Virus record (IMG/VR): IMGVR_UViG_3300042898_001370
Location: 1-53,292 of that record
Direction: 5' to 3' (one strand)
DNA length: 53,292 nt
DNA from: a virus
Made by a program: the position numbers and the translations under genes. Shown in pieces: positions 25,189 through 37,500 of this stretch. How positions within the stretch are numbered: the first letter of the stretch is position 1; each line of letters opens with the position of its first letter. The notes beneath the pieces were generated by a model. It ran no database searches. It saw nothing but the letters and a program-made list of their open reading frames with translations, and was not told the origin of the DNA.

Positions 25189-28100
25189 ATGGCAACAAGT
25201 TCAAGACAATCAGCACTGTTCGGCCCCAACGACTGGAAAACTATTTACCAGACGTTCAACCAAGCAGACTTTCGTAGTTATGACTACAACACTTTGCGTA
25301 AAGCATTCATTGACTACTTACAATTAAATTATCCAGAAACATTTAATGACTATGTGGAGTCAAGTGAGTTTGTTGCACTGCTTGATGTTATTGCCTTTAT
25401 GGGTCAAGGGCTTGCTTTCCGTAATGACTTGAATGCTCGTGAAAACTTTATTGATACTGCTGAACGTAGAGACAGCGTTGTTAAGCTTGCTAATCTTGTG
25501 AGCTATACTCCAAAAAGAAATATCGCAGGTCAAGGCTATCTAAAAGTAACTAGTATAAAGTCTTCGCAAAATATTACTGACATTAACGGATTAAATTTAA
25601 GCAATGTTCCTGTATTATGGAATGACCCAGCCAACCCAAATTGGTTAGAGCAGTTTAATACGATTATTAATGCAGCACTAATCGATACACAAAGAATCGG
25701 TAGACCGGGCAATGTTAGTGAAGTAGCTGGAGTAGACACCAGTGAGTATAGTATCCAAATTGCTCCCAATGCATTACCGATTGTACCTTTTACTAGCACA
25801 GTAGACGGCGTCAGCATGAACTTTGAGCTATGCAGCGTATCAAGCGTTGACAGTAATTCTATCTACGAAATACCACCGGCGCCCACCGGCAGATTCAATA
25901 TGGTATATCGTAACGATAAATTAGGATTCGGCTCACCAGATTCAGGTTTCTTCTTTTATTTTAAGCAAGGAGCCTTGCAAACATTTGATTTCAGCCTACA
26001 GCAGCAAATTGCTAATCAAAACATTAATATTGATATTCAAGGAATCAATAACACAGACACTTGGTTGTATAAACTCAATCAGGGTAACATAAGAGATTTG
26101 TGGCGCCAAGTAGAAAATGTATATGCCAACGCATACTTGCAAACTGAACGAACAGATAAGCAAATATTTTCGGTTAGCTCACGGTTCAATGATCAGGTAA
26201 CTTATGTGTTCGGTGATGGTGTGTTCAGTGAAATCCCTGTAGGAAACTTTAGAGCATATGTAAGAGCTGGCAATGCGCTTACTTACACAATCTATCCGTC
26301 AGACATGAATGGCTTGTCGGTGACGTTCACTTATGTTTCTCGTTTAGGCAGAGCAGAGATTTTGACACTTGGACTGTCATTGACACAAACAGTTACTACA
26401 GCCCAAGCTAGAGAGTCTATTTCTAATATCAAACAGAGAGCGCCAACTAGATACTATACACAGAATCGCATGGTCAATGGGGAAGACTACAATAACTTCC
26501 CATACACGTTGTATAGTTCAATAATCAAAAGTAAAGCAATCAACCGCTCAAGTGTTGGGGTTAGTAAAAACCTAGACCTGCTAGATCCAACTGGTAAGTA
26601 TTCAAGTACCGTCAGTTATGGTAATGACGGGGGATTATATCTAGACAGTAATGATGGATTCCTAAATCTAACAATTAACAACTCTAGTGATATCATTGCG
26701 TTCTTTACTGGTACATTGGCAAGTGTATTGACATTGAATAGAGCTACCCAGTACTATATACAAAATTATCCACGCTATAACGTGAATGCTAGTAGCGGCG
26801 ATGGAGTAGTGTATTGGCAAACAAGCAACGTAACAGGCGATGCAGTTACTGGATATGTCTACAACAGAACAGGTAGCTTAGAGCAACCGGTTAGTGTCGG
26901 AACATTTAATACTAATAATTTAAAATATTTGACGACCGGTGCTATAGTAAAGTTCACTGCGCCTGATGGATTTTATTTTGATAATAATAATAGACTAGTG
27001 CAAGGGATTCCCGGACCAAGTAACAGTACTTTTATTTGGACTACGGTATTGAATGTAATTAGCGACGGGTCAAATAATGGACAAGGAAGCTTTGCTAACG
27101 GTACTGGCCCTATTAAATTTAATGGCTATATTCCCGACGGCGCTATTGTAACTCAAATTATTCCTGTATTTGGAAATAGTATTCCTACTAGTGTAATTCA
27201 AGAAGCATTAATTAGAATGGAATTGAATCAAGATTTTACTCTTGTATTTGACAACTCATTATTAATTAATCAACTCAGATGGAGTGTGAAGAAAATCACT
27301 GATCCAAATTGGTTTGTGAAATTTACTAGCATTGGTGAAAATAGATATTCTGTAACTTACAAATCACTAGTTTATTATTTTGGAAGTGTGGCAGATACTA
27401 GATTTACGTTTGCTAAAAACGAGCTAGTATATGATCCCTTTACTGGTAAAATTATTCAAGATTTTATTGATGTTTTGGGAATAAACACTTTGCCCAACTC
27501 AGTAAACAGTATTGGTAAAAATACAAAGATCAATATCTTAGGACAGACAGTCCAGAGTGACGGGTATGTGGATGATTTCCAAGTTGAAGTTGCAGCGACC
27601 GATGTCAACAACAATCAACTAATTTTGAATCCAGACTTTTTCAATGAAATTACTGGATATGATCCTTTAGGTTCTAATGTCGGCATCTATGCGTTCTTTG
27701 AAATTCTCCAAGACCCGATTAATCTTACTAGACAATACTTGTTACCAACCACTGAGATCCAGTTTCAATATGCTACGCAAACTGATATTGAGTTAGTGAA
27801 GTATGATTATCCTGTTGGTCAAGTGTTTTATGCGTTCGGTGCAAATAAATTTTACAAAACAGTTCAAGATCAAACTGTAACAGTTCCCTTCTATGTATTA
27901 GTAGAACAACCACAGTTCGTTGTAAAATTTGGAAGACAAGGACTTAGTTTTCAGTACAAGCACAATTCAAACAACACAAATAGAATTGATCCAGTAACTA
28001 CTAATATCATTGACTTGTATCTAGTGACTCAGAGCTATTACACAGAATATCAAAATTATGTTGTTGATAGTACTAATACTATTCCTGAGCCAAACAAACC

Positions 28101-28557
28101 TACAATTACTGAATTAGCAGCGCAATATCCTGAAATTCAAAACTATAAAATGTTGTCGGATTCGGTGATATTAAATAGTGTAGAATTTAAACCGTTGTTT
28201 GGTCCTAAGGCTGATCCAGCGTTGCAAGCAACTATCAAAGTAATCAAGACAAGGAATACTAATGCTAGTGATAGTGAAGTTCGTAGTGCAGTGTTAGCAG
28301 CCATGAACCAGTATTTTAATGTTAACAATTGGGACTTCGGAGACACTTTCTATTTCTCAGAACTTAGTGCCTATCTACACGCTGAATGTACAGACCTTAT
28401 TAGTTCGGCAGTGCTAGTACCTAGTGATCCGACTATGAGCTTTGGGGATTTGTATGAAATAAAATGTAGACCTTTCGAAATATTTGTTAATGCAGCAACC
28501 GCAAATGATGTGCTAGTTATAGCAGCACTCACACCCGACGAATTACAGGTACGATAA
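25189..28557 (+). CDS. 6: Baseplate wedge subunit gp6
   Basis: The wedge protein that forms the continuous inner ring of the baseplate. The N-terminal ~130 residues are highly characteristic (YNTLRKAFIDYLQLNYPETF, VALLDVIAFMGQGLAFRNDL, ARENFIDTAERRDSVVKLAN). The C-terminal part has the dimerising region near WDFGDTFYFSELSAYLHAE. At 1122 aa it is much longer than T4 gp6 (660 aa). The additional beta-rich material is in the middle (~200-900), a feature of T4-like phages with elaborate baseplates. Its stop codon lies within the late box of the next gene. Confidence 0.94.
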   Translation: MATSSRQSALFGPNDWKTIYQTFNQADFRSYDYNTLRKAFIDYLQLNYPETFNDYVESSEFVALLDVIAFMGQGLAFRNDLNARENFIDTAERRDSVVKLANLVSYTPKRNIAGQGYLKVTSIKSSQNITDINGLNLSNVPVLWNDPANPNWLEQFNTIINAALIDTQRIGRPGNVSEVAGVDTSEYSIQIAPNALPIVPFTSTVDGVSMNFELCSVSSVDSNSIYEIPPAPTGRFNMVYRNDKLGFGSPDSGFFFYFKQGALQTFDFSLQQQIANQNINIDIQGINNTDTWLYKLNQGNIRDLWRQVENVYANAYLQTERTDKQIFSVSSRFNDQVTYVFGDGVFSEIPVGNFRAYVRAGNALTYTIYPSDMNGLSVTFTYVSRLGRAEILTLGLSLTQTVTTAQARESISNIKQRAPTRYYTQNRMVNGEDYNNFPYTLYSSIIKSKAINRSSVGVSKNLDLLDPTGKYSSTVSYGNDGGLYLDSNDGFLNLTINNSSDIIAFFTGTLASVLTLNRATQYYIQNYPRYNVNASSGDGVVYWQTSNVTGDAVTGYVYNRTGSLEQPVSVGTFNTNNLKYLTTGAIVKFTAPDGFYFDNNNRLVQGIPGPSNSTFIWTTVLNVISDGSNNGQGSFANGTGPIKFNGYIPDGAIVTQIIPVFGNSIPTSVIQEALIRMELNQDFTLVFDNSLLINQLRWSVKKITDPNWFVKFTSIGENRYSVTYKSLVYYFGSVADTRFTFAKNELVYDPFTGKIIQDFIDVLGINTLPNSVNSIGKNTKINILGQTVQSDGYVDDFQVEVAATDVNNNQLILNPDFFNEITGYDPLGSNVGIYAFFEILQDPINLTRQYLLPTTEIQFQYATQTDIELVKYDYPVGQVFYAFGANKFYKTVQDQTVTVPFYVLVEQPQFVVKFGRQGLSFQYKHNSNNTNRIDPVTTNIIDLYLVTQSYYTEYQNYVVDSTNTIPEPNKPTITELAAQYPEIQNYKMLSDSVILNSVEFKPLFGPKADPALQATIKVIKTRNTNASDSEVRSAVLAAMNQYFNVNNWDFGDTFYFSELSAYLHAECTDLISSAVLVPSDPTMSFGDLYEIKCRPFEIFVNAATANDVLVIAALTPDELQVR

Positions 28558-28560
28558 ATA
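28553..28560 (+). promoter_or_regulatory. Late promoter box GATAAATA, leaderless type, for the giant gene
   Basis: GATAAATA, then TAGAT, then ATG (28566). The box contains the gp6 stop codon TAA. With T4-like spacing transcription starts on the A of ATG. No Shine-Dalgarno stands at a useful distance, so a leaderless message would be the natural way to translate this gene. Confidence 0.7.
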
Positions 28561-28565
28561 TAGAT

Positions 28566-31500
28566 ATGGCACGTATTAGAACCTTAAATTTCCTCCCGGA
28601 AATCTTTCAAACCCCTACTAACGCTGAATTTCTTTCGGCTACCCTCGACCAGCTAACTAGCAACCCGGTTACTACCAGGGTGCAGGGATATGTAGGTAGT
28701 AGATTTGGTTCAGGAGTTAATGCTCTCAACTACTATGTTACTGAGCCAACCAAAACTCGTACTGATTACCAGCTTGATCCAGGCGTGGTGTTTACTAAAA
28801 CCGACGAATCAGTTGCTCAAGACTTTATTACGTATCCGGGAATTATTGATTCATTGAAGCAGCAAGGAGCTGTCACTAATAACAATAATCGGTTGTTTGA
28901 GAGTCAATTCTATTCATGGGATAGTTTTACTAACTTAGATAAAATAGTTAATCACTATGAATATTATTGGCTTCCTGAAGGCCCTCCCGTAGTAACAGTG
29001 TCTCCTAGCGTAGTTTTCACTAACGAAGATTATATCGTCGGTGACTTACCAAACGCATATGAATTAACAGAGGTTGGTTCTAGCAATAACACCGGACTCA
29101 ATCCTACTATTTCGTTGTTGCGCGGCGGAACTTATAACTTCTTTGTTAACCAAGACAGTCCATTCTATATTCAAACTATTCCGAGCGTGACTGGATTTAA
29201 TCCTGATCAACCTTTTGTCAGTGTGCGTGATGTTTTTGGGGTAACCAACAACGGTACTACCGATGGAGCTGTTACTTTTAATGTTCCTTCGAAGACTGCT
29301 CAAAACAACTTTATTTTTCCGGGCAACAACTTTGTTGATGTAGTCTCTACTACACCATTTGATCAAGTAAATGGAAAAAATCTGTACGATGTTTTTGACC
29401 CTTCAACCGGTATTACTTATCCAGGGTTAGGCAATATTGACGGTGTTGTGGGTCTTAACGGCCTACGAGTAATGTTTTATAATGATGGCGTTCCTAATGA
29501 AATCGGATACGTTTCTTCATATTATGATGGTACAAATTATGATGTAAATGATCCGCTCTTCACCGAACCTCAAACAGTTACTATCAGCAGCACAACAGCT
29601 ACAGGAAACTTCCTGTCAATGGCAACTGGCTTCACTACAGACGAAATTATCGTTAATCAAACTGTAACTTTTACTGCTCCTTTATTAGGTGGTCTACAAG
29701 AAGGCCAAGTTTATTTTGTCAAAGAAATTTTAAACTCTACTGACTTTACTATTAGTACAAGCATCGGCGGTGCTACAGTATCGGTCGGAACAGATTCTGG
29801 CTTTAACACTACAGTTAACATCAACCAAGGTCAGTATGAACAAGGATTTTATACTAGTGTCAGCGAGAACTACTACAGAATTCAATTTGTAGGCGATCCT
29901 AATAATCCGGTACTAAGACTGTTGCCGGACGGTATCATTCCCAACGAAGAAAACATTACTCCTAGGTTTGGGGAACAATGGATAAACAGAACCTTCTATA
30001 GAAATACATTAGGTGTAATCAGTTTGGTTCCAACTGTTACCGCGCCACTAGATACGCTATATTATCAGGATGGCACTAATCCAAATAAAGTTGGCGTGAT
30101 TAAAATCATTGAAAATACCGGTAAAGATTTTATCGATGTTGATACTGAAATTTTAGGTAAAATAAACTACACATCACCAACCGGCGTTCAGTTTACAAAC
30201 GGCCTAAAAGTAAGTTTTGATGGTAACATATTCCCGATCGGTTATCGAACAGGTCAATACTACGTTGAAGGAGTAGGTACTGGGATTGAACTAGTATCAG
30301 TTGATGAACTAGTGACTCCTGAAAGTTTTTCAGCAGGAGCGTATATTCCATGGGATGAATTTGGCTTTGATATTGGTAGCTATGACATCAGCTTGAATAT
30401 TCCAGTTGACCCAGATTATATTACTATTGCTAGAAACAGTATTTCCAGAAATGCATGGGCTAGAAGTAACCGCTGGTTCCACATCGATGTCATTAACGCA
30501 TCTGCACAATATAACAATAACCCAAACATTCTAACAGAATACGTTACTCCAGACAACAAAGCTAAAAGACCAATCATTGAGTTTTATCCAAACTTAAGAT
30601 TGTTTGATTCTGGTGCGGTTGGCAAAAGACCGATCGATTTCTTTGATACTCGTGCAGTAGATGCATTATCCGACGTAGCAGGATTGTTGAATTATTATCC
30701 TGACGTTGAGACTTATACTACGAATACTGCAACTGTTGCGGCTACTCCTACTACACTTGTTAACGTTGTTGACATGGAAGCAGGTAAAACATATAGCATT
30801 AATGTATCAATTAGTCTAGGCGCAACAGGTCAAGCTGCATGGAACACACTAGCCGGTACAATCGGAGTTTTCTATCAGACGGGTGACGAAATAACTTGTC
30901 AAATCGATGGCAACGAGCTAGCATTCCCGGGTAGCAGTAACGGAAGATTAATATACGATGAGACTACGGTTGTTATTCCTAATGATCAAATAACTGGTAT
31001 ATTTCAAATTGGTATGTATTTGGGTGATACCTTAAATATTGTCCCTACGAATTCTCAAATTACCGATCTAACAGATGACGGAACCGACACTACATTAACT
31101 ATTACATGGCCCTATCCACAAGATGTTTTGGGCGGCGTAACTTCAGTTGTGGGCACAGATACACTAGCAAGCAATTATGCAGTATTCCCTGGCGCCCGCA
31201 TTGTATTTTCTAATGACTCAAATGAAGAAACCAAACATACGATTTATGTAGTCGATATCGTCACAACAATTTTAGGACAAGAACCTAACATTGTGTTGAT
31301 AAAGGCAGAAGATAGTAATGTTGGTATTGATGAGCAAGTTGCTATCAAGCGAGGATATAATAATCAAGGTAAAACTTTTTATTATACTGGATTAGCTTGG
31401 AACCAAGCACAGCAAAAAGTAACAGTCAATCAAGCTCCGTTCTTTGACGTATTTGATGAAAACGATATTTCGCTAGGAGATAGCGATATTTACGGTGGCA

Positions 31501-34500
31501 CAACATTTAGGGGCTGTACTCTATTTGCTTATGGAATCAATCCATTAACAGTTGATGACCCTATTTTAGGTTTCCCTGTTAGATACAGTGATGTCGCCAA
31601 CATAGCTGATATTAGTTTTGATGTAACTATCAACTCTGATACGTTTAACTATGTCCGCGGATTTGATTCTATAACTCAAAAAGTAAATACCGGATATGTG
31701 TATAACTATACCGCGGCTGATGCATTTACTAGAGAATTAGGATGGCAAACCGCAGTTGAAAACAGTGTTCAATATCAGCTTTTCAGCTTCAAGTATGATA
31801 TCCTTAATCCACCAACTCAGTTTGTTTGTGACATTGCAGCATTGCCTGAAGTACCTCTTAATAGCAAAGGCTGGCCTAGAGTTAAAGTATACAACAACAA
31901 CGTATATTTGGAGCCGACTACTTACACGGTTGAAGTAACTGAAAACACAACTACCATTACTTTGCTAGATTCTCCCGTTGAAGAAACAGTAATTCAAGTT
32001 CTACTATTGAGTGACCAAGTAAGTAATTCGGCTTATTATCAGATTCCTGATAACTTGAATAACAACCCATTCAATGAAGACTTGACGGTTGCTGATGTCG
32101 GTGACATTCAGAATCATTATCAAGATATCTTTATCAATGCACCAAACACAACTGGTCAAATCTTTGGAAGAAATAATTTCCGAGATTGCGGCGACTTGAT
32201 TTCATATGGCACTAAGATTATTCAAAACAGTGCTTCACTTGCGTTGCCAGGCACCTTCTTACGTAAGACTGAACACAATGTTGTTGACGCATTACTATTC
32301 AACAGCCGCGAGTATATAAAGTATAAGCAACTGCTAGTAGACACTGTACAAAATACAGATTATGTACAGAGATATACGCCATCTGAAATTTTAGATGCTG
32401 CTATTGAGCAAATATCTGCAAGCAAGAGTGAAGTTAATTCATTCTTTTGGTCTGACATGTTGCCAAACAAGGCACCATTCAGAACCACTACATATAACTT
32501 CAATAGCCTTGCTGATGTAACTAGATATCCGTTGAGTCAAGTTTATAACTTTGAGTCAGCAAACTATAATGGTGTGTTGGTATACTTAAACCGCACGGTC
32601 GACAACAATCTAGTACAAACGCAGCTTTTAAGAAATGTTGACTATACTATCAGCACAGATAGTCCATCGCTAACTATTACCCTAGACTTGGTGCCGGGCG
32701 ACGAAGTTGTTATCAAAGAATATAACCAGACATATGGTTCATATGTTCCGTATACTCCTAGTAAGTTAGGACTCTACGCATTGACTCAGCCTAGTGTTGT
32801 GCTAGATAGCGATTACACCGTGCCTACTTACTTTATCAAGGGGCATGACGGTTCGTTCACTAAGCTCTACGGCACATATAATCCTGTCACCGATGTTCTT
32901 GTGGACTTTAGAGACCAAGCATTGCTTGAGTTTGAAAAGAGAATCTATAATAACGTCAAGCTAAGCACCGAAGTTCCTATCAAACTTTATGAAATATTGC
33001 CGGGCTTCTTTAGAGACAGTACATATAGCTATGCTGAATGGCTACAGATGTACTCTACCAACTTCTTAAATTGGGTCGGTCAAAATAGAGTAGATTATAA
33101 AACTCAGTTTTTCAACAGAAATAATGAATTCACTTATAACTACACGAACTCAGGTAACAAGTTAAATGGCGCCCCAATCAACCAAGGCTATTGGAGAGGT
33201 GTGTACGAGTATTTCTATGACACTACTACTCCTAACGAAACACCTTGGGAAATGTTGAGCTTTGCCAACGAACCAACTTGGTGGACTGCTCGGTATGGCG
33301 CGGCCCCTTATACAAGCGACAACTTAGTATTGTGGGGAGACCTCGCAGAAGGTAGAGTATACTCAGCAGACGGTACAAGTGTTATCGTTCCTGAGTTGGC
33401 TCGGCCTGGCTTACTAAACATTCTGCCCGTAGATTCAAGTGGTAATTTATTAAGTCCGCTTGTCTCAATAGTAGGAAACTATAACCCAAGTACTTTCCAG
33501 AAAGACTGGGTAGTGGGAGATGACGGTCCAGTAGAACTTAGCTATCGTCGTAGTTCATCATATCCGTTCGATGTTATTAAGTTGTTTGCGTTAACTAGAC
33601 CAGCAGAATTCTACAACTTGGCAGTTGATTTGGATAACTACAAATACAACAGCGAGTTTAATCAATATCTCGTTAACAATAGATCACACTTGATTATTAA
33701 TGACATTGAAATATACGGTAATGGCACTGCCAAAACTTCATATATCAACTGGGTTGTTGACTTTGAAAAGCAATTTGGCATTGATGCCACAAACAATATC
33801 ACTGAATTATTCAATAACCTAGACGTAAGATTAATCTATCGTTTGGCTGGATACAGTGACAAAACCTTACTCAACTTCTATGTTGAAAAGGGTTCACCCA
33901 ATACTGCAAATGCCTCGTTGTTAATCCCAGATGAGAGTTACTCGGTAATTCTTTATGACAATCAACCATTTGATCAGTTAGTATTCTCTAGTGTTGTTAT
34001 TCAGAAAATAGGCAATGCATATGCTGTGTTTGGTAATTCACAAACCTTTGCTTACTTTACAGTTAAGGCTCCGATTAATAACGGCAATAATTCTAGACTT
34101 GAAGTATTGAAACAAACTGTTAAAGTGGCAAACGATTACACTAATACTGATGTTTTAATACCATATGGTACTAAGTTCTATAGTACTCAAGAGGTAGCAC
34201 AGTTTATTTCGAGCTATGCTGCTTATTTGAAAAGTAAAGGTGTAACATTTGATTTAATTGAAACCGGTAGAGAAATAAATTGGGACTTAATGATCCAAGA
34301 ATTTTTGTATTGGACTCAGACTGGCTGGCAAGATGGAAGCATTATTACTCTTAATCCTTCTGCTACAGTGTTGGCTATAAACAAAGAAGGAAGTATTGTT
34401 CAGCCACTAACGCTTCAGCAGCAGAACTTTATTCTTAATCAAAACTTGTATCCTATTCAGAATAATGAGTTGAATATACGCCGCGAAGGTACTGCCTTTA

Positions 34501-37500
34501 TAGTTAACACATTAAATGAAGGCGATAGCATGTCTTTTGCACAGTTTAATGTTAGTAACTTTGAGCATGGCATAGTGTTCGATAACACTACTTTATTCAA
34601 TGATGTTATCTACAACCTTGTTACTGGGCTACGTCAAAATAGAATCACGTTGCGCGGAACTAAGACTGCGGAATGGAATGGCACAATCAATACTTGGGGC
34701 TTCATTCTCAATCAAGATAATGTTAAAGAATGGTCAAAGAATATTAAGTATCCTAAGGGAGTAATTGTAAAATACAAGAACAAGTATTACGCTGCCCTTA
34801 CACTAATTGAACCGACTGCTACCTTTAATGAGCTTAATTGGAAACTTATAAACTATAATGATATACAAAAGGGACTATTGCCCAACAGTGCTACTAGATC
34901 ATATGAAAGTACGCTGTACTATAATTGCAATGTCGCAAATCTAGAGCAGGATTCAGATTTATTATCCTATTCATTGATTGGGTATCGTCCAAGAGACTAT
35001 CTAGCTCTTGCTGACTTAACCGACGTAGCACAGATCAATGTTTATAAAAACATGATTAAGAATAAGGGTACTATCAACGCTGTCAGTGCGTTTGATGGCG
35101 CCACATTGCCACAGGGCGGAATTAAGTATGACGTATATGAAAATTGGGCTATCAAGTCCGGCGAATACGGTGGCGTACTAAGTCAAAACTTTGTAGAGTT
35201 TGGGTTAAACGAAAACGTATTGACCGGTAACCCAAGCATTGTATCACTAACTAACGGCGTGTATACTGAAGGCGCCCAACAAGAAGTTCCGCTATACTCA
35301 TTGTTAAATTACGGAACCCCTATCGTTGATCCAAATATTCTTGACACTACAACTGACTATAAAAATGCATTGTATCCATCTGCCGGATATGCTAACTTTG
35401 ATGATGTCAAGATGTCAGCGTTCTTTTATTCGGAACTAGCTAATTCTGTGAATAAAGCAGGACTCGTTGTTCCTATTCAAGACTTCTATGTAAGAGACTA
35501 TTTCTGGTTAGCAAACTTTAAAGAGCAGTGGGGAATTTATGCTTGGCAACCTATTGGTGCTGTTATTTCTGCATCTCCTAACAGTAATGGAACTGCTACA
35601 ATAACATTCAATAAGCCACACAATCTATCAAGATTAGATCCTATTGCGATTGTTAACTTTGCAGAAAACGTAGATGGTTATTTTATTGTATCACAAGTTG
35701 TCAATTTAAATCAAGTAATTATCAATCTAAACATCTCCAATACTCCTGACAATATTATTCAGGGATTGGGCATAGGATTGTTGGTTACTAGTCAGCGAGT
35801 AGCAAAACCGTCCGACATTAATAACTTACCTTTACTAGAAGCTGAGTTTGTTAAGAACACCGTGTGGGTAGATGAAAACACAAACGGTGATTGGGCAGTG
35901 TATCGCAAAAATATCAATTACTTGCGTGAAGGTCAACTAACAGTAAACAACACTACTAATTTTGGCGCAAGCGTGGCACACACTAATAACGTGGGATATT
36001 TAATTAGTGATCCGGCAAACGGCGTAGTGTATCGTTATTCTTACAATATATCCACCGACGATTATGAAATATCACAGACTATTACAAATGATACCTCGTT
36101 TGGTACCAAGATTGCATACAGTGATAACATATTTGCAATTTCACAGCCAACTACCGACCCTAAAGTTTTCGTGTACGTTTGGAATGACACACGGGTTACT
36201 AATAATTTACTTGAGTGTCAAGTTATTGATGCACCGATCGGGGTAACTGATTGGGGTAGCCAAATAGAAATTTCAGGCGATCAAAATTGGATTTACATCT
36301 CTGATAACCTAAATACTAAAGTTTATGTATACCGTAGAGATAGCATTGAGTTTAACGCAGGATACTTTACGACAGGCGAGACATACACCATCACTTCGTT
36401 ATATGCAACAGTCCAAGCTGGTTCGTTTACTGTCGGTACAACATATACAATCACTCAGCTAGGCACTACTGATTTCACACTTATTGGTGCTACTAGCAAT
36501 GAAATAGGTCAAACATTTGTTGCGACTGCTGAAGGTACCGGTACGGGAGTAGCTACTGCGCCTGCTACTGACTTTACTGCATGCGGTGCCGTAGAAAACA
36601 GCATAGGTATAACATTTGTTGCAAGCGCATCGGTGCTTGCTAATACAATGACAGCAGGATATGCGTATAAAATCGTAACCCTAAGCACTACCGATTGGAA
36701 TGCAATTGGTTATGTAGGTACTCCTACTATAGGGGGAACGTTTGTATATAACGGGGCTAGTTTTACGGGTTCAGGAACTGTTACCGGTAATGTCAGTAGT
36801 ACTACAGGTACCGCAATACAAGTAACATATCAAGAAAGTGCGATCATTGACGGAACTTCTTTGGGCTTAACCGGTACTGATGGCTTTGGTAAGTCAATCG
36901 CAACTGACCATTATAGTACGGCTGTCTTTATCGGTGCACCTAACAAGGACTATAGTGGTTCTATCACCGATTGGGGAAGTGCTTACTCATATCAAAGATC
37001 AGTACAGAGATTTGAAGCGCAATTTACTACAGTTTCATATATACCTAGCACGTTTGTATTAGGTTGGTCACCTGCTACAACTTCATATGATGTTTTGTCT
37101 ACTAACGGAACTACTGATGTAATAACATTAAATACTGCTGCTGGTATCTCAGTTAATGATCCCATCATATTCACTGGCGTTGGATTATCTGGTACTAATA
37201 TTACAGAAAATAAAACTTATTATGTGGCAGCGGCCCCTGTAGGCAATACTATTACTATTAAGCTTAGCCGTTCAACTACTGATGTGTTCAACATTAACAC
37301 TGTTGGTTCAATCACTACTGCTACTGCAATACTACAAGACACTCCTCTATATGTTGTTGTCAACGGAACGTTAGTTTCTGATAGTAACTATGGTGTATCG
37401 GGTAATACTTTGTTTTATACCGGTAACCTAACAGCAGGTGATATTGTGGACGTTAGCGGCAGCAGCTTCTACCAATCACAGTCATTTAATTCTAACTTTG

